Below are positions 17,762 to 27,006 of a DNA stretch of 46,234 nucleotides, in pieces. The DNA is taken from contig DDST01000087.1 in assembly GCA_002343485.1 (NCBI GenBank), forward strand, positions 1 to 46,234, read 5' to 3'. Position numbers and translations under genes: made by a program. How positions within the stretch are numbered: the first letter of the stretch is position 1; the number at the start of each line of letters is the position of its first letter. The DNA is from Proteobacteria bacterium UBA2383 (GTDB lineage: Bacteria; Pseudomonadota; Gammaproteobacteria; Competibacterales; Competibacteraceae). Under the pieces are notes generated by a model. The model was not told the origin of the DNA. It made no database searches and saw only the letters and a program-made list of their open reading frames with translations.

Positions 17762-18352
17762 TAATCATCCTCAACATAAAGCAATTTTGAGATTCCAAAA
17801 ACTAGAATTGGGCATCCCGCGCCACTACCGCCTTCAATTCTTGGAATGAGCTTACTCATATGCGCCGTTGATGCAAACGGAAGAGGAGCCACGACCTAAT
17901 TCATTGAAAATACCTTGCAGTTCATCACGCCTTGTGAGGATAACCCCGGCACTCATTGCTCGAAGATCAAACAAAAGTCTAAAATTGTTTAAGTCTCTAT
18001 CATAAAAAGGATCTTTATTATTCCATTCAATCTCTAGCGCAACTCGATTTTTAAAACAATCGACTTTATGCGTTGGAGAGTCTGTTGTCTTCTCATCGAC
18101 AACGGCTTGAGTTTTGAATTCTTTCTCAATCCATTCCTTTTCATAAAGAAAGCTGTCAATAAACTCAGAGTTCTTGGATTTTCTTCCACCAGGATTGGTT
18201 ATCCAGCTTTTTCTCAGCCGAAATGTTGTCAGTACTGAAATGACATCCTGCCATTCGTTTGAAAAATCTTCTTTCAAGATTACACATGCATGTTTCCATT
18301 CATGAATCTCATAATTTTCTCGCATGAATGCTGGAAGCAAATCAATGCTCAT
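17761..18352 (-). pseudogene. BglII/BstYI-like type II restriction endonuclease, frameshifted near the C-terminus
   Basis: The intact frame runs from an ATG at 18352 (another at 18367) to a stop at 17852 and matches, from memory, BglII-family endonucleases: EIHEWKHACVILKEDF, HKVDCFKNRVALEIEWNNKD (probable catalytic D/E/E cluster), DRDLNNFRLLFDLR and GRGSS. After GRGSSSV the expected tail appears in the next frame: ASTAHMSKLIPRIEGG, CPILVFGISKLLYVEDD, ending in a TAA that overlaps the methyltransferase start. Removing one T from the TTT at 17875-17877 restores a 196-residue protein. So either a one-base insertion has broken the gene or it is a sequencing error. AT-rich relative to gltBD. Confidence 0.87.
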
Positions 18353-18430
18353 AAGTCTTTTTATCATACTCCAACTAATCAGGAAAACATCAGGTTTTCA
18401 AAGCGGTTCCCTGCCCTGAAAACCCGGCGC

Positions 18431-21400
18431 TTACGCTGCTTCACGCAATGCGCCCACCAGTGACTTGAGATCCGCCGCTTTTGGCTTAATCAACCAGAAC
18501 CGGCTGGCGTAGTAACGAAAGTCGTCCAAGATCGTCTGGCCCCAGGCGCTGCCCGTCTCAACGACATAGTCCTCAATCAACTCCAGCAGATAATTGCGCT
18601 GCGGCTCCATGTTTTCGGTCGCAATCCGATGGATGTCGATCAATTCATGGTTATAACAATCCACAAAGGCATTGCGCTCATCCAGCACGAAGGCGAAACC
18701 GCCCGTCATGCCCGCGCCAAAATTCACCCCGGTTTCACCCAGCACGACCACTACCCCGCCGGTCATATATTCGCAGCCATGATCACCAACCCCCTCGACA
18801 ATCGCGAGCGTTCCGGAGTTGCGCACGGCAAACCGCTCGCCCGCCGTTCCTGCCGCATATAACACACCACCGGTTGCGCCATACAAACAGGTGTTACCGA
18901 TAATCGGGGTCTCCTGGCTGGCAAATTGACTGTGACGCGGCGGGTAGATGACCAGCTTGCCGCCGGCCATGCCCTTGCCCACATAGTCATTGGCATCGCC
19001 TTCGAGATAAAGATGCAAGCCGCCGGCGTTCCATACCCCGAAACTCTGACCCGCAGTACCCGTCAACCGCAACGTAACCGGCGCATTCTCCATGCCCAGA
19101 TTGCCATACCGGCGGGCAATTTCTCCCGACAGCCGAGCGCCAATAGAACGGTGGATGTTCTTAACCGCATAGTGGAACTCGCCACCGGTTTTGCCTTCAA
19201 TCGCTGGTAACGCATCAATGACCATCTGCTCGGCCAATTCACCCTTATCAAACGGTTCGTTACGCGGTTCGATACAGAATTGCGGATGATCCAGCAGCAG
19301 ATCTGCATCTGACAGCAACGGCGACAAATCGAGGTTGCCTTGTTTGCCGGTTTCGCTAGGCAGGATATCCAGCAACTCCGTGTGACCGATCAGATCCTCA
19401 AACCGGCGGATGCCGAGTTCTGCCATAATCTCCCGTGTTTCCTGAGCGACAAAGCGGAAGTAGTTCATAACCTTGTCCGCCGTCCCCCGGAAATGCTTTA
19501 ATCGCAACACATTATTCTGGGTAGCAACCCCGGTAGCGCAGTTATTGAGATGGCAAATCCGCAAATATTTGCAGCCCAGCGCCACCATCGGCGCGGTGCC
19601 AAAACCGAAACTCTCCGCGCCCAGAATCGCCGCCTTGATCACGTCCAGACCGGTCTTCAAACCACCATCGGTTTGCAAACGCACTTTGTCGCGCAGATGA
19701 TTCATGCGCAAGGTCTGGTGAGTCTCGCTCAGCCCCAGTTCCCAGGGCGAACCCGCGTATTTGACTGAGGTCAATGGCGAAGCGCCGGTGCCGCCGTCGT
19801 AACCGGAAATGGTGATCAGATCAGCATAGGCTTTGGCAACTCCGGCGGCGATGGTACCGACCCCCGCTTCAGCAACCAGCTTGACCGATACCAGCGCCTG
19901 GGGATTGATCTGCTTGAGATCGAAGATCAGTTGCGCCAAGTCTTCGATGGAATAAATATCGTGATGCGGCGGCGGCGAAATCAGCGCCACACCGGGCTTG
20001 GAATAGCGCAACCGGGCAATAGTGGCGTTGACCTTATCGCCAGGCAATTGCCCGCCCTCGCCAGGCTTAGCGCCCTGGGCAACCTTGATTTGCAAGACTT
20101 CGGCGTTAACCAGATAAGCAGGCGTCACGCCGAAGCGCCCGGAAGCGACTTGCTTAATCTTGGACATCTTCTCCGTGCCGTAACGGAGCGGATCTTCACC
20201 ACCTTCACCGGAATTAGATCGCCCGCCCAGCCGGTTCATAGCGACCGCCAATGCCTCATGTGCTTCCGGGGACAACGCGCCTAGCGACATGCCGGCGGAA
20301 TCAAAGCGCGGCAGAATGCTTTCCAGCGATTCCACTTCTTCCAATGGGATGGGTCGGCCCGCTGGTTTCAAGCGGAACCGGTCGCGTAACGCCGCCACTG
20401 GCCGCCCGTTGACCAGGCGGGCATATTCCTGATAATCCGCGTAGCTGCCGCTGCTGACTGCCTTTTGCAAGGCATACACCACATCAGGATTGTAGGCATG
20501 GTACTCGCCCCCGTGGATGTACTTAAGCAACCCACCGGCATCAATCGCTTGCCGGCGCTTCCAGGCCCGGCGCGACAACTCGATCTGTTCGGCTTCCAAA
20601 TCTGCAAAGCGCGCACCCTGGATGCGGCTGACAGTGTCCTTGAAACAGAGGTCAACCACCTCATCATGCAATCCGACAATTTCGAATAACTGCGCGCCGC
20701 GATAGCTATTGATCGTGGAAATCCCCATCTTGGAGATGATCTTATACAAGCCCTTATTGATGCCTTTGCGATAGTTTTCCATCAGGGCAGGAAAATCACG
20801 ATCGGTGATTTCGCCGGTGCGCAACAGGTCGCGCAGCAGATCATAGGCCAGATAGGGATGCACCAGCGTCGCACCGTAGCCAATCAAAACGGCCATCTGA
20901 TGCGGATCGCGGGCGGTGCCGGTCTCAATCAGCAAGTTCACATCGCAACGCAACCCGTCCCGCACCAGCCGGTGATGAACTGCACCGGTCGCCAGTAGAG
21001 CATGAACCGGCAACCGGCCGGGGGCGATGGCGCGATCAGACAGCACCAGCAACACTGCGCCATTGCGCGCCGCGGCAACTGCTTCATCGCAAATCCGTTG
21101 AATCGCAGCTTGCAGTCCTTCACCGGATGGATAATTCAACGCAATGCGCTGGTGGGGGTAACAGCCGCCGGGATTGGCGAGCAACGCCTGCATCCGGCCT
21201 TCGGTCATCACCGGTGAGTTGGCAGTCAGCCGGGGTGCGTACGCTGGGCTTTCCTCAAACAGATTGCACTCGACCCCAAGACAGGTTTCCAGCGACATCA
21301 CGACCGCTTCGCGCAAAGGATCAATCGGCGGATTAGTCACCTGAGCGAACTGCTGCCGGAAGTAATCGTAAAGCGAACGTGGCCGTTCGGAGAGGACAGC

Positions 21401-22903
21401 AAACGGGGTATCATCGCCCATCGAACCGATGGCCTCCTGACCGGCCTCGGCCAACACCCGCAATACCTGGTCGCGCTCCTCGAACGTTACGCCAAACAGT
21501 TTTTGATAAGCATTCAGGGCCTCCGGGGTTTGCGGCGCGGGTTCCGGCTCGTCTTTGTACAGCGAACGCAGCCGCTGGATATTGCCACGCAACCAGCGCC
21601 GGTAAGGATGACGGCTCTTGAGATCGTTATCGATATCGGCCGGTGTTAGCAGGCGGCCCGTCTCGACATCGACCGCCAGCATTTCACCCGGCCGCATCCG
21701 GCCCTTAGCGACCACCTGTCCGGGAGCGTAGTCGTAGACGCCAATTTCCGAGGCGATAGTCAAATGACGGTCTTCGGTAATGACATAGCGAGCCGGACGC
21801 AGACCGTTGCGGTCCAGCACGCAACCGGCATAACGGCCATCGGTTAACACAATGCCAGCGGGACCGTCCCACGGTTCCAGATGCATGGAATTAAACTCGT
21901 AGAATGCCCGTAAATCCGGGTCCATATGTTCAATATTCTGCCAAGCCGGTGGAATCAGCAGGCGCATCGCACGGAAAATATCCATGCCGCCCATTACCAG
22001 CATCTCCAACATGTTATCCAGCGAACTGGAATCGGAGCCGTGCATATTGACCAGAGGGCGGATTTCCGCCATATCCGGTAATAGGGATGAAGAAAAGACA
22101 TGGCTGCGGGCAGCGGTCCAATTCCGGTTCCCGCAAATAGTATTAATCTCGCCATTATGGGCTAAATAGCGGAACGGTTGCGCCAGCCACCACTGCGGCA
22201 GGGTGTTGGTGGAAAAACGCTGATGGAACAGACAAATCGAGGATTCCAGCCCCGGATCGTTAAGATCAGGATAGAAGACTGGCAGATTGGCTGGCATCAC
22301 CAATCCCTTGTAGCTGATCACCCGCCCGGAGAGAGAGAGCACATAGTAGACCGGATCGCGTTGGCTAATCTGCACGTTAGCGCGACGGCGGGCGACGAAC
22401 AGATGGCGTTCGAATGCCTCGGCGGTCATGCCGGCAGGCGGATTGACAAAAATCTGCTCAATGTGCGGCAAGGTCCTACGCGATTCGTCGCCACAGGCGT
22501 CCGGATTAACCGGAACCGGACGCCAGCCAGCAACAGTCAACCCCTCTTTTTCCAGTTGCGCTTGCAAGTCAGCGCGAGCGGCCGCCGCCTGATCCAGGTC
22601 ACGGTTGAGAAACACCATACCGATGCCGTATAACTCCCCTAAGGCAATGCTTGATTCAGCGGCAATCCGGCGCAGAAAGGCATCTGGTTTGCGCATCAAC
22701 AACCCGCAGCCGTCACCGGATTTGCCATCGGCGGCTACTGCACCACGATGGGTCAAGCGGGCCAAGGACGCAATAGAGGTTTGCACCAACCAGTGGCTTG
22801 GTTGATTGTCCATCTGGGCCATCAAGCCGAAACCGCAACTATCTCTTTCAAATTCAGGCCGATATAGGCCCCGTACTGGCAGGGAGGAGGAAGGTGCATG
22901 CAT
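18431..22903 (-). CDS. gltB: Glutamate synthase (NADPH) large subunit
   Basis: Makes two glutamates from glutamine and 2-oxoglutarate. About 1490 residues. The class II amidotransferase nucleophile is Cys23 in RDSCGFGLMAQ, preceded by a propeptide that is removed. The FMN-binding synthase domain includes GGEDPLRYGTEKMSKIKQVASGRFGVTP and ISGYDGGTGASPLTS; the 3Fe-4S cluster site is CKYLRICHLNNC. The C-terminal beta-helix has repeated Gly-rich units (GKGMAGGKLVIY, GCEYMTGGVVVVLG, GAGMTGGFAFVLD). A TTG at 22906 precedes the ATG at 22903; GGAG is 10 bases ahead of the ATG. Normally co-transcribed with gltD, here separated from it by an R-M pair. Confidence 0.97.
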   Translation of the reverse strand: MHAPSSSLPVRGLYRPEFERDSCGFGLMAQMDNQPSHWLVQTSIASLARLTHRGAVAADGKSGDGCGLLMRKPDAFLRRIAAESSIALGELYGIGMVFLNRDLDQAAAARADLQAQLEKEGLTVAGWRPVPVNPDACGDESRRTLPHIEQIFVNPPAGMTAEAFERHLFVARRRANVQISQRDPVYYVLSLSGRVISYKGLVMPANLPVFYPDLNDPGLESSICLFHQRFSTNTLPQWWLAQPFRYLAHNGEINTICGNRNWTAARSHVFSSSLLPDMAEIRPLVNMHGSDSSSLDNMLEMLVMGGMDIFRAMRLLIPPAWQNIEHMDPDLRAFYEFNSMHLEPWDGPAGIVLTDGRYAGCVLDRNGLRPARYVITEDRHLTIASEIGVYDYAPGQVVAKGRMRPGEMLAVDVETGRLLTPADIDNDLKSRHPYRRWLRGNIQRLRSLYKDEPEPAPQTPEALNAYQKLFGVTFEERDQVLRVLAEAGQEAIGSMGDDTPFAVLSERPRSLYDYFRQQFAQVTNPPIDPLREAVVMSLETCLGVECNLFEESPAYAPRLTANSPVMTEGRMQALLANPGGCYPHQRIALNYPSGEGLQAAIQRICDEAVAAARNGAVLLVLSDRAIAPGRLPVHALLATGAVHHRLVRDGLRCDVNLLIETGTARDPHQMAVLIGYGATLVHPYLAYDLLRDLLRTGEITDRDFPALMENYRKGINKGLYKIISKMGISTINSYRGAQLFEIVGLHDEVVDLCFKDTVSRIQGARFADLEAEQIELSRRAWKRRQAIDAGGLLKYIHGGEYHAYNPDVVYALQKAVSSGSYADYQEYARLVNGRPVAALRDRFRLKPAGRPIPLEEVESLESILPRFDSAGMSLGALSPEAHEALAVAMNRLGGRSNSGEGGEDPLRYGTEKMSKIKQVASGRFGVTPAYLVNAEVLQIKVAQGAKPGEGGQLPGDKVNATIARLRYSKPGVALISPPPHHDIYSIEDLAQLIFDLKQINPQALVSVKLVAEAGVGTIAAGVAKAYADLITISGYDGGTGASPLTSVKYAGSPWELGLSETHQTLRMNHLRDKVRLQTDGGLKTGLDVIKAAILGAESFGFGTAPMVALGCKYLRICHLNNCATGVATQNNVLRLKHFRGTADKVMNYFRFVAQETREIMAELGIRRFEDLIGHTELLDILPSETGKQGNLDLSPLLSDADLLLDHPQFCIEPRNEPFDKGELAEQMVIDALPAIEGKTGGEFHYAVKNIHRSIGARLSGEIARRYGNLGMENAPVTLRLTGTAGQSFGVWNAGGLHLYLEGDANDYVGKGMAGGKLVIYPPRHSQFASQETPIIGNTCLYGATGGVLYAAGTAGERFAVRNSGTLAIVEGVGDHGCEYMTGGVVVVLGETGVNFGAGMTGGFAFVLDERNAFVDCYNHELIDIHRIATENMEPQRNYLLELIEDYVVETGSAWGQTILDDFRYYASRFWLIKPKAADLKSLVGALREAA

Positions 22904-23290
22904 CAATCAGTCACTCCGCATAGGTGAGGCAAACATCACGATCGGCTTCCCTTTCCTCTTGAGGGGGCGGAGGCGGGAAAATTACAGGATGACATGCAAA
23001 CAATGAGCCGGATGAGGCTTACTAAGCATAGTATCAAAAGCCATAGCATCGGCAAATGTTACGCGTTTGAATTAGAATTATTTTCTATAGGAAAAATGCT
23101 TTGATCCGATCAAAAAGCAGATACTGAAGATGTCAGCATGGGCAATATTAGTGCGCCGGCATAACGGTTTGCTTCATGATGATCGGGTTAAGCGCCTACA
23201 ATGATGAATGCTGATATTAATGCTGATCCGCTCTCACGTGCTAAGAGCCGGACTTTCTCAACATCGCCACACGATTTCGAGGAGAACGTC
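22904..23290. other. Divergent intergenic region between gltB and the CheZ-like gene
   Basis: 387 bases without a credible gene; it must hold the gltB promoter and that of the rightward gene. The only clear structure is TTTGATC-C-GATCAAA (23100-23114), a perfect 7-base inverted repeat, in an AT-rich stretch. No confident -35/-10 pair could be assigned. An in-frame ATG at 23201 could extend the rightward gene but lacks a ribosome-binding site. Confidence 0.4.
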
Positions 23291-23884
23291 ATGATTGAAG
23301 TGCAGGGTTCAACTGCGGGCAATCCCGACCTAGATTGGAGCCAAGTCCGGGAGACCATTTTGATGCTGGCGCTAGCCGTTGCGCAAATTGAAATATCGAT
23401 GCGTGACAGTGATGGCTCGGTGGAGATGCTCAGTAATTCCTTCACTTCGATGGTGGGGCAGGTCAAGATGATTGAAAGAACCGCTGCCGCTCTGCCAGAC
23501 ACAGCGGAGAACGCAGCAGCCAAGGCAGCGATGATTGAAAGCTGCGCAACCATCAGCGGGATGATGCATTCAGCCATCGTCGCTTTTCAATTCTACGATA
23601 AGCTAACCCAGCGGCTAAGCCATGTTACTTCTAGTCTGGGCTCACTAGCCAATCTGGTTTCTGATGCCAGGCGGCTGTATAACCCGTATGAATGGCTGGG
23701 CATGCAAGAAAAGATCAAATCGCGCTATACCATGGAAGAAGAACGCTTGATGTTTGAAGCAATGATGGCGGGGAAAAGCGTCAAGCAGGCCCTAGCTATC
23801 TACACCGATGCCATGGAGAAAAAGAGACAGAAAGCGACCGCTAGCAGCGGCGGGAACGAGGAAGAGGATATCGAATTGTTTTAA
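23291..23884 (+). CDS. CheZ-like alpha-helical protein (putative)
   Basis: 197 residues, start ATG at 23291 chosen because GAGGAG lies six bases ahead (an ATG at 23201 would add 30 residues). Predicted all-helical, cytosolic. The segment FQFYDKLTQRLSHV has D103-x3-Q107 on an amphipathic helix, the same spacing as the catalytic Asp and Gln of the CheY phosphatase CheZ (FQDLTGQ). The C-terminus is flexible, acidic and ends EEEDIELF, similar in character to the CheY-binding tail of CheZ. Overall similarity is weak, length is slightly shorter than CheZ (214) and no chemotaxis genes are nearby, so the assignment is a hypothesis. Confidence 0.6.
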   Translation: MIEVQGSTAGNPDLDWSQVRETILMLALAVAQIEISMRDSDGSVEMLSNSFTSMVGQVKMIERTAAALPDTAENAAAKAAMIESCATISGMMHSAIVAFQFYDKLTQRLSHVTSSLGSLANLVSDARRLYNPYEWLGMQEKIKSRYTMEEERLMFEAMMAGKSVKQALAIYTDAMEKKRQKATASSGGNEEEDIELF

Positions 23885-23907
23885 ATATTAGCCAAAAGAA
23901 CATTGGG

Positions 23908-24360
23908 TTAGCTTGCACAACGCCGAGTCAGCCAGCGATCCAAACTGTTGGCGAAGGCTTGCTTGTCGCGGTCATGGTAAGGCGCCGGACCACCGGTGAT
24001 GCTGCCTGCCGACCGGAGTTCCTCTTTTAGATTACGCAACGCCAGCCGCTCCTGGACATTATCCGCTGTGTACAACTCACCACGCGGGTTGAGCGCGGGA
24101 ATCCGTTGTGCGACCAGTCGCGCCGCTAGTGGAATATCGGCGGTGATCACCAGATCGCTGGCTGTTGCATGGTCGACGATATAGTCATCGGCGGCATCGA
24201 AGCCCTGGCTGACCTGCACCACTTTGATCAGCGGGGAAGGCGGGGTCTGTGCGCGATGATTGGCCACCAAGGTCACCGGTATCCGGACCCGCTGTGAAGC
24301 GCGGAATACAATAGCTTTAACTGGAGCCGGACAGGCATCCGCATCGATCCAGATTTTCAA
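23908..24360 (-). CDS. yaiI: YaiI/YqxD family protein (UPF0178, DUF188)
   Basis: 150 residues, family usual length. The N-terminus MKIWIDADACPAPVK and the later DLVITADIPLAARLV and GGPAPYHDRDKQAFANSLDRWL are family hallmarks; conserved Asp residues (D7, D9 and the later TADIPLA Asp) suggest a PIN-like nuclease fold, but no biochemical function is established. It lies 28 bases after argH on the same strand, likely co-transcribed. Confidence 0.93.
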   Translation of the reverse strand: MKIWIDADACPAPVKAIVFRASQRVRIPVTLVANHRAQTPPSPLIKVVQVSQGFDAADDYIVDHATASDLVITADIPLAARLVAQRIPALNPRGELYTADNVQERLALRNLKEELRSAGSITGGPAPYHDRDKQAFANSLDRWLTRRCAS

Positions 24361-24388
24361 TCGCTTCTCTCCCTGGATAGCGCAGCGA

Positions 24389-25783
24389 TCAACCCTGCGC
24401 TATCCAAGCCTGCGCCTGAGACGCGGCATCCCGGACCCGGTTGGGGGCTGTGCCACCCAACACATCCCGGGCCGCAACGGAACCTTCCAGCGTCAGCACC
24501 GTAAACACATCATCTTCGATCAGCGGCGAGAACTGCCGCAATTCCTCCAATGCCATCTCTGCTAAATCCCGCTCAGTTTCCACACCCAGCCGCACCGCCT
24601 GACCGACCGCTTCATGGGCGTCCCGGAATGGCAGTCCTTTGCGCACCAGATAATCTGCCAGATCCGTTGCTGTGGCAAAACCACGCCGGGCGGATTGCAG
24701 CATGTTATCCCGTTTAGGGAGCAGTGCGGGAATCATGTCAGCAAATGCACGCAGACAACCGAGAACGGTATCCGCTGTATCAAACAGTGGTTCCTTATCT
24801 TCTTGATTATCCTTGTTATAAGCCAGTGGTTGACTTTTCATCAGCGTCAGCAACGCAATCAGATGCCCATTGACCCGTCCAACCTTGCCACGCACCAGTT
24901 CCGGCACATCAGGATTCTTCTTTTGCGGCATGATCGATGAGCCCGTACAAAACCGGTCCGGCAAATCAATAAAATCAAATTGCGCCGAAGACCACAACAC
25001 CAGCTCCTCCGCCATCCGTGACAAATGGGTCATCAGAACCGCCGCAGCGGCCGTGAATTCAATGGCGAAATCCCGGTCGCTAACCGCATCCAGCGAGTTA
25101 GCGCAAGGGGCATCAAACCCGAGCAGTTGCGCGGTATACGGCCGGTCCAGTGGATAGCTCGTCCCTGCCAGCGCTGCCGCGCCCAATGGCATGACATTGA
25201 CCCGCTTGCGGCAATCTACTAACCGCTCATAGTCGCGTTTCACCATTTCAAACCAGGCCAGCATGTGATGACCAAAAGTCACCGGCTGAGCAACTTGCAG
25301 ATGGGTGAATCCCGGCATGATCGTCGCGGCCTCGCGCATCGCCAGTTCCGCCAATCCACCCAGTAACCGCCTTATCTCAGCCAGAATGACATCGATGGCG
25401 TCGCGCAAATACAGACGGATATCGGTTGCCACCTGATCATTACGGGAACGGCCGGTATGCAAGCGCTTGCCGGCATCGCCAATCCGCTCGGTCAACCGCG
25501 CCTCGATATTCATATGAACATCTTCCAGGGCAGTAGACCACGAAAACTCGCCACGCTCGATCTCGCCACGAATCGCCTCCAGTCCTTGGACAATCGCGGC
25601 ACAATCCGCTTCGGATAAGACTTTAATCCGCAACAACATCCGGGCATGGGCGATGGACCCTTGAATATCTTGCCGGTACATCCGCCGGTCAAAACCCACC
25701 GAAGCGGTGAACACGGCAACAAAGGCATCGGTGCTTTCAGTAAATCGTCCGCCCCAGGTCTGATTGGTTGATTGGTCGCTCAT
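24389..25783 (-). CDS. argH: Argininosuccinate lyase
   Basis: Splits argininosuccinate to arginine and fumarate, last step of arginine synthesis. 464 residues from the ATG at 25783 (MSDQSTNQTWGGRF); an in-frame ATG at 25810 would add nine residues but overlaps the lipase stop. Motifs: WGGRF, EDVHMNIEARL, TGRSRNDQVATD, FTHLQVAQPVT and the fumarase/lyase signature GSSIMPQKKNPD. In Pseudomonas argH is divergent from algZR-hemCD; the divergence from hemC is kept here but with a lipase pair in between. Confidence 0.97.
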   Translation of the reverse strand: MSDQSTNQTWGGRFTESTDAFVAVFTASVGFDRRMYRQDIQGSIAHARMLLRIKVLSEADCAAIVQGLEAIRGEIERGEFSWSTALEDVHMNIEARLTERIGDAGKRLHTGRSRNDQVATDIRLYLRDAIDVILAEIRRLLGGLAELAMREAATIMPGFTHLQVAQPVTFGHHMLAWFEMVKRDYERLVDCRKRVNVMPLGAAALAGTSYPLDRPYTAQLLGFDAPCANSLDAVSDRDFAIEFTAAAAVLMTHLSRMAEELVLWSSAQFDFIDLPDRFCTGSSIMPQKKNPDVPELVRGKVGRVNGHLIALLTLMKSQPLAYNKDNQEDKEPLFDTADTVLGCLRAFADMIPALLPKRDNMLQSARRGFATATDLADYLVRKGLPFRDAHEAVGQAVRLGVETERDLAEMALEELRQFSPLIEDDVFTVLTLEGSVAARDVLGGTAPNRVRDAASQAQAWIAQG

Positions 25784-25806
25784 GGCTCGTCCGTGTTTGT
25801 GATAGA

Positions 25807-26979
25807 TCATCGACCGGCCAGAGCGACCGCGCCTAAAGCGGTGCTCCGCAGTCTCTGGAAGAGTAAATCGAGTACAAAGCTAATAAAAACCAGAGTCAAG
25901 GACATGCCTTTGACCAGCGGCCGGCCGAGAAATTTGAAGATAACAACAACAAGGTTCTCGACATGCCCGGCGACTTCCTTGGAAAATTGCGCCGCCCGAT
26001 GCAGCATCCAGGCCAGATGGTCAAGGAGGGTAGCGGTTGCCGTCAACGCCAAGCCAACCGCCCCCACGGCCAGCGCGCCGGCTTGCGAAAGAATCCAGTT
26101 GATTGCCTTGCCAATCATCTTGAGTACAAAGGCGCCGCCGACCACCACCGGATTACCGCCCGCCGCCGCTGCGTTCAACCAGGCTTCGATTTTCCCCGGC
26201 GACAGTTCTGCTTCCCGCGATGCCGCTTCCAGGCCTGGCCAACTGAGCGAAGCGACCGCGCTCGTGTAGCTGGGCATCAGATGTGCATCAATGCTGATCA
26301 AACCGCGATCGCCATTCCTGACCGGCAGGCCCCGCTTGCCGGCAGGCGCGTGTTGAAAAGGGAACACCGGAATCATAGGTACCGGATCGGAGGTGTGATA
26401 GACGCGGAACATGTTGGCAGCGCCAACCCGTGACGTCAGGCTTTCCGCGAAAAGCCCTACCCCGGTGCGGGGCGCGCCGAACGTATAGAGTTTAACGGCG
26501 CCGGCCTGAGCAGCCGAAAGGCAGTCGGCGCCAAGATTGGCGAGCGCGCCGCCCAGGCTATGGCCCACGCAATGAATGGTGGCCGGATTGCGGTTGCGAA
26601 GGAACGCCATGATGTCTGGCGCAAAGGATTTCCAGACTTGATTGAAACCCGCATGCACCGGATAACCGCCCGGTCCCAGTTGCAATCCAATATTGAGATT
26701 GCTCAACCAGTCAGGTTTGCTTTGCGTACCGCGGGTTGCGAGCAACACCTCACCCTGGTAGCTTCCCTGGCCAGCGGCGATATAGCCAAAGCCGGTAATG
26801 TCCTTCCAGGCAATGAGACCGCCTGATTTTCCAGTGAAGCGTGACGAGTCGTTAACGGTGAACATGTCCTCGCAGCCCAACTCACCGCCACGCGCCTGTA
26901 GCTCCGATATCGAACGATTCATCAGACGATAGACGCCTGTTGCAATAGCCGCCGCCTGCTGCGGATTTAAAGTATTCAT
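25807..26979 (-). CDS. Class 3 lipase with hydrophobic C-terminal region (possible T6SS-type effector)
   Basis: 390 residues. Alpha/beta hydrolase with nucleophile Ser141 in GHSLGG, Asp198 in TSDPVP and His233 in DAHLM, giving a complete triad, and ATRGT (82-86 region) as oxyanion strand. No signal peptide. Residues about 275-385 contain long hydrophobic helices (VVVGGAFVLKMIG, ALAVGAVGLALTATATLL, LVVVIFKFLG, LTLVFISFVLDLLF). A leaderless lipase with a membrane-active tail next to a periplasmic DUF6795-like protein fits known type VI lipase effector/immunity layouts; no T6SS gene or VgrG/PAAR is in the window, so this is inference. A housekeeping intracellular lipase is the alternative. Confidence 0.85.
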   Translation of the reverse strand: MNTLNPQQAAAIATGVYRLMNRSISELQARGGELGCEDMFTVNDSSRFTGKSGGLIAWKDITGFGYIAAGQGSYQGEVLLATRGTQSKPDWLSNLNIGLQLGPGGYPVHAGFNQVWKSFAPDIMAFLRNRNPATIHCVGHSLGGALANLGADCLSAAQAGAVKLYTFGAPRTGVGLFAESLTSRVGAANMFRVYHTSDPVPMIPVFPFQHAPAGKRGLPVRNGDRGLISIDAHLMPSYTSAVASLSWPGLEAASREAELSPGKIEAWLNAAAAGGNPVVVGGAFVLKMIGKAINWILSQAGALAVGAVGLALTATATLLDHLAWMLHRAAQFSKEVAGHVENLVVVIFKFLGRPLVKGMSLTLVFISFVLDLLFQRLRSTALGAVALAGR

Positions 26980-27006
26980 GATTTCTCCTGTTGAACTTTT
27001 AGGAAT

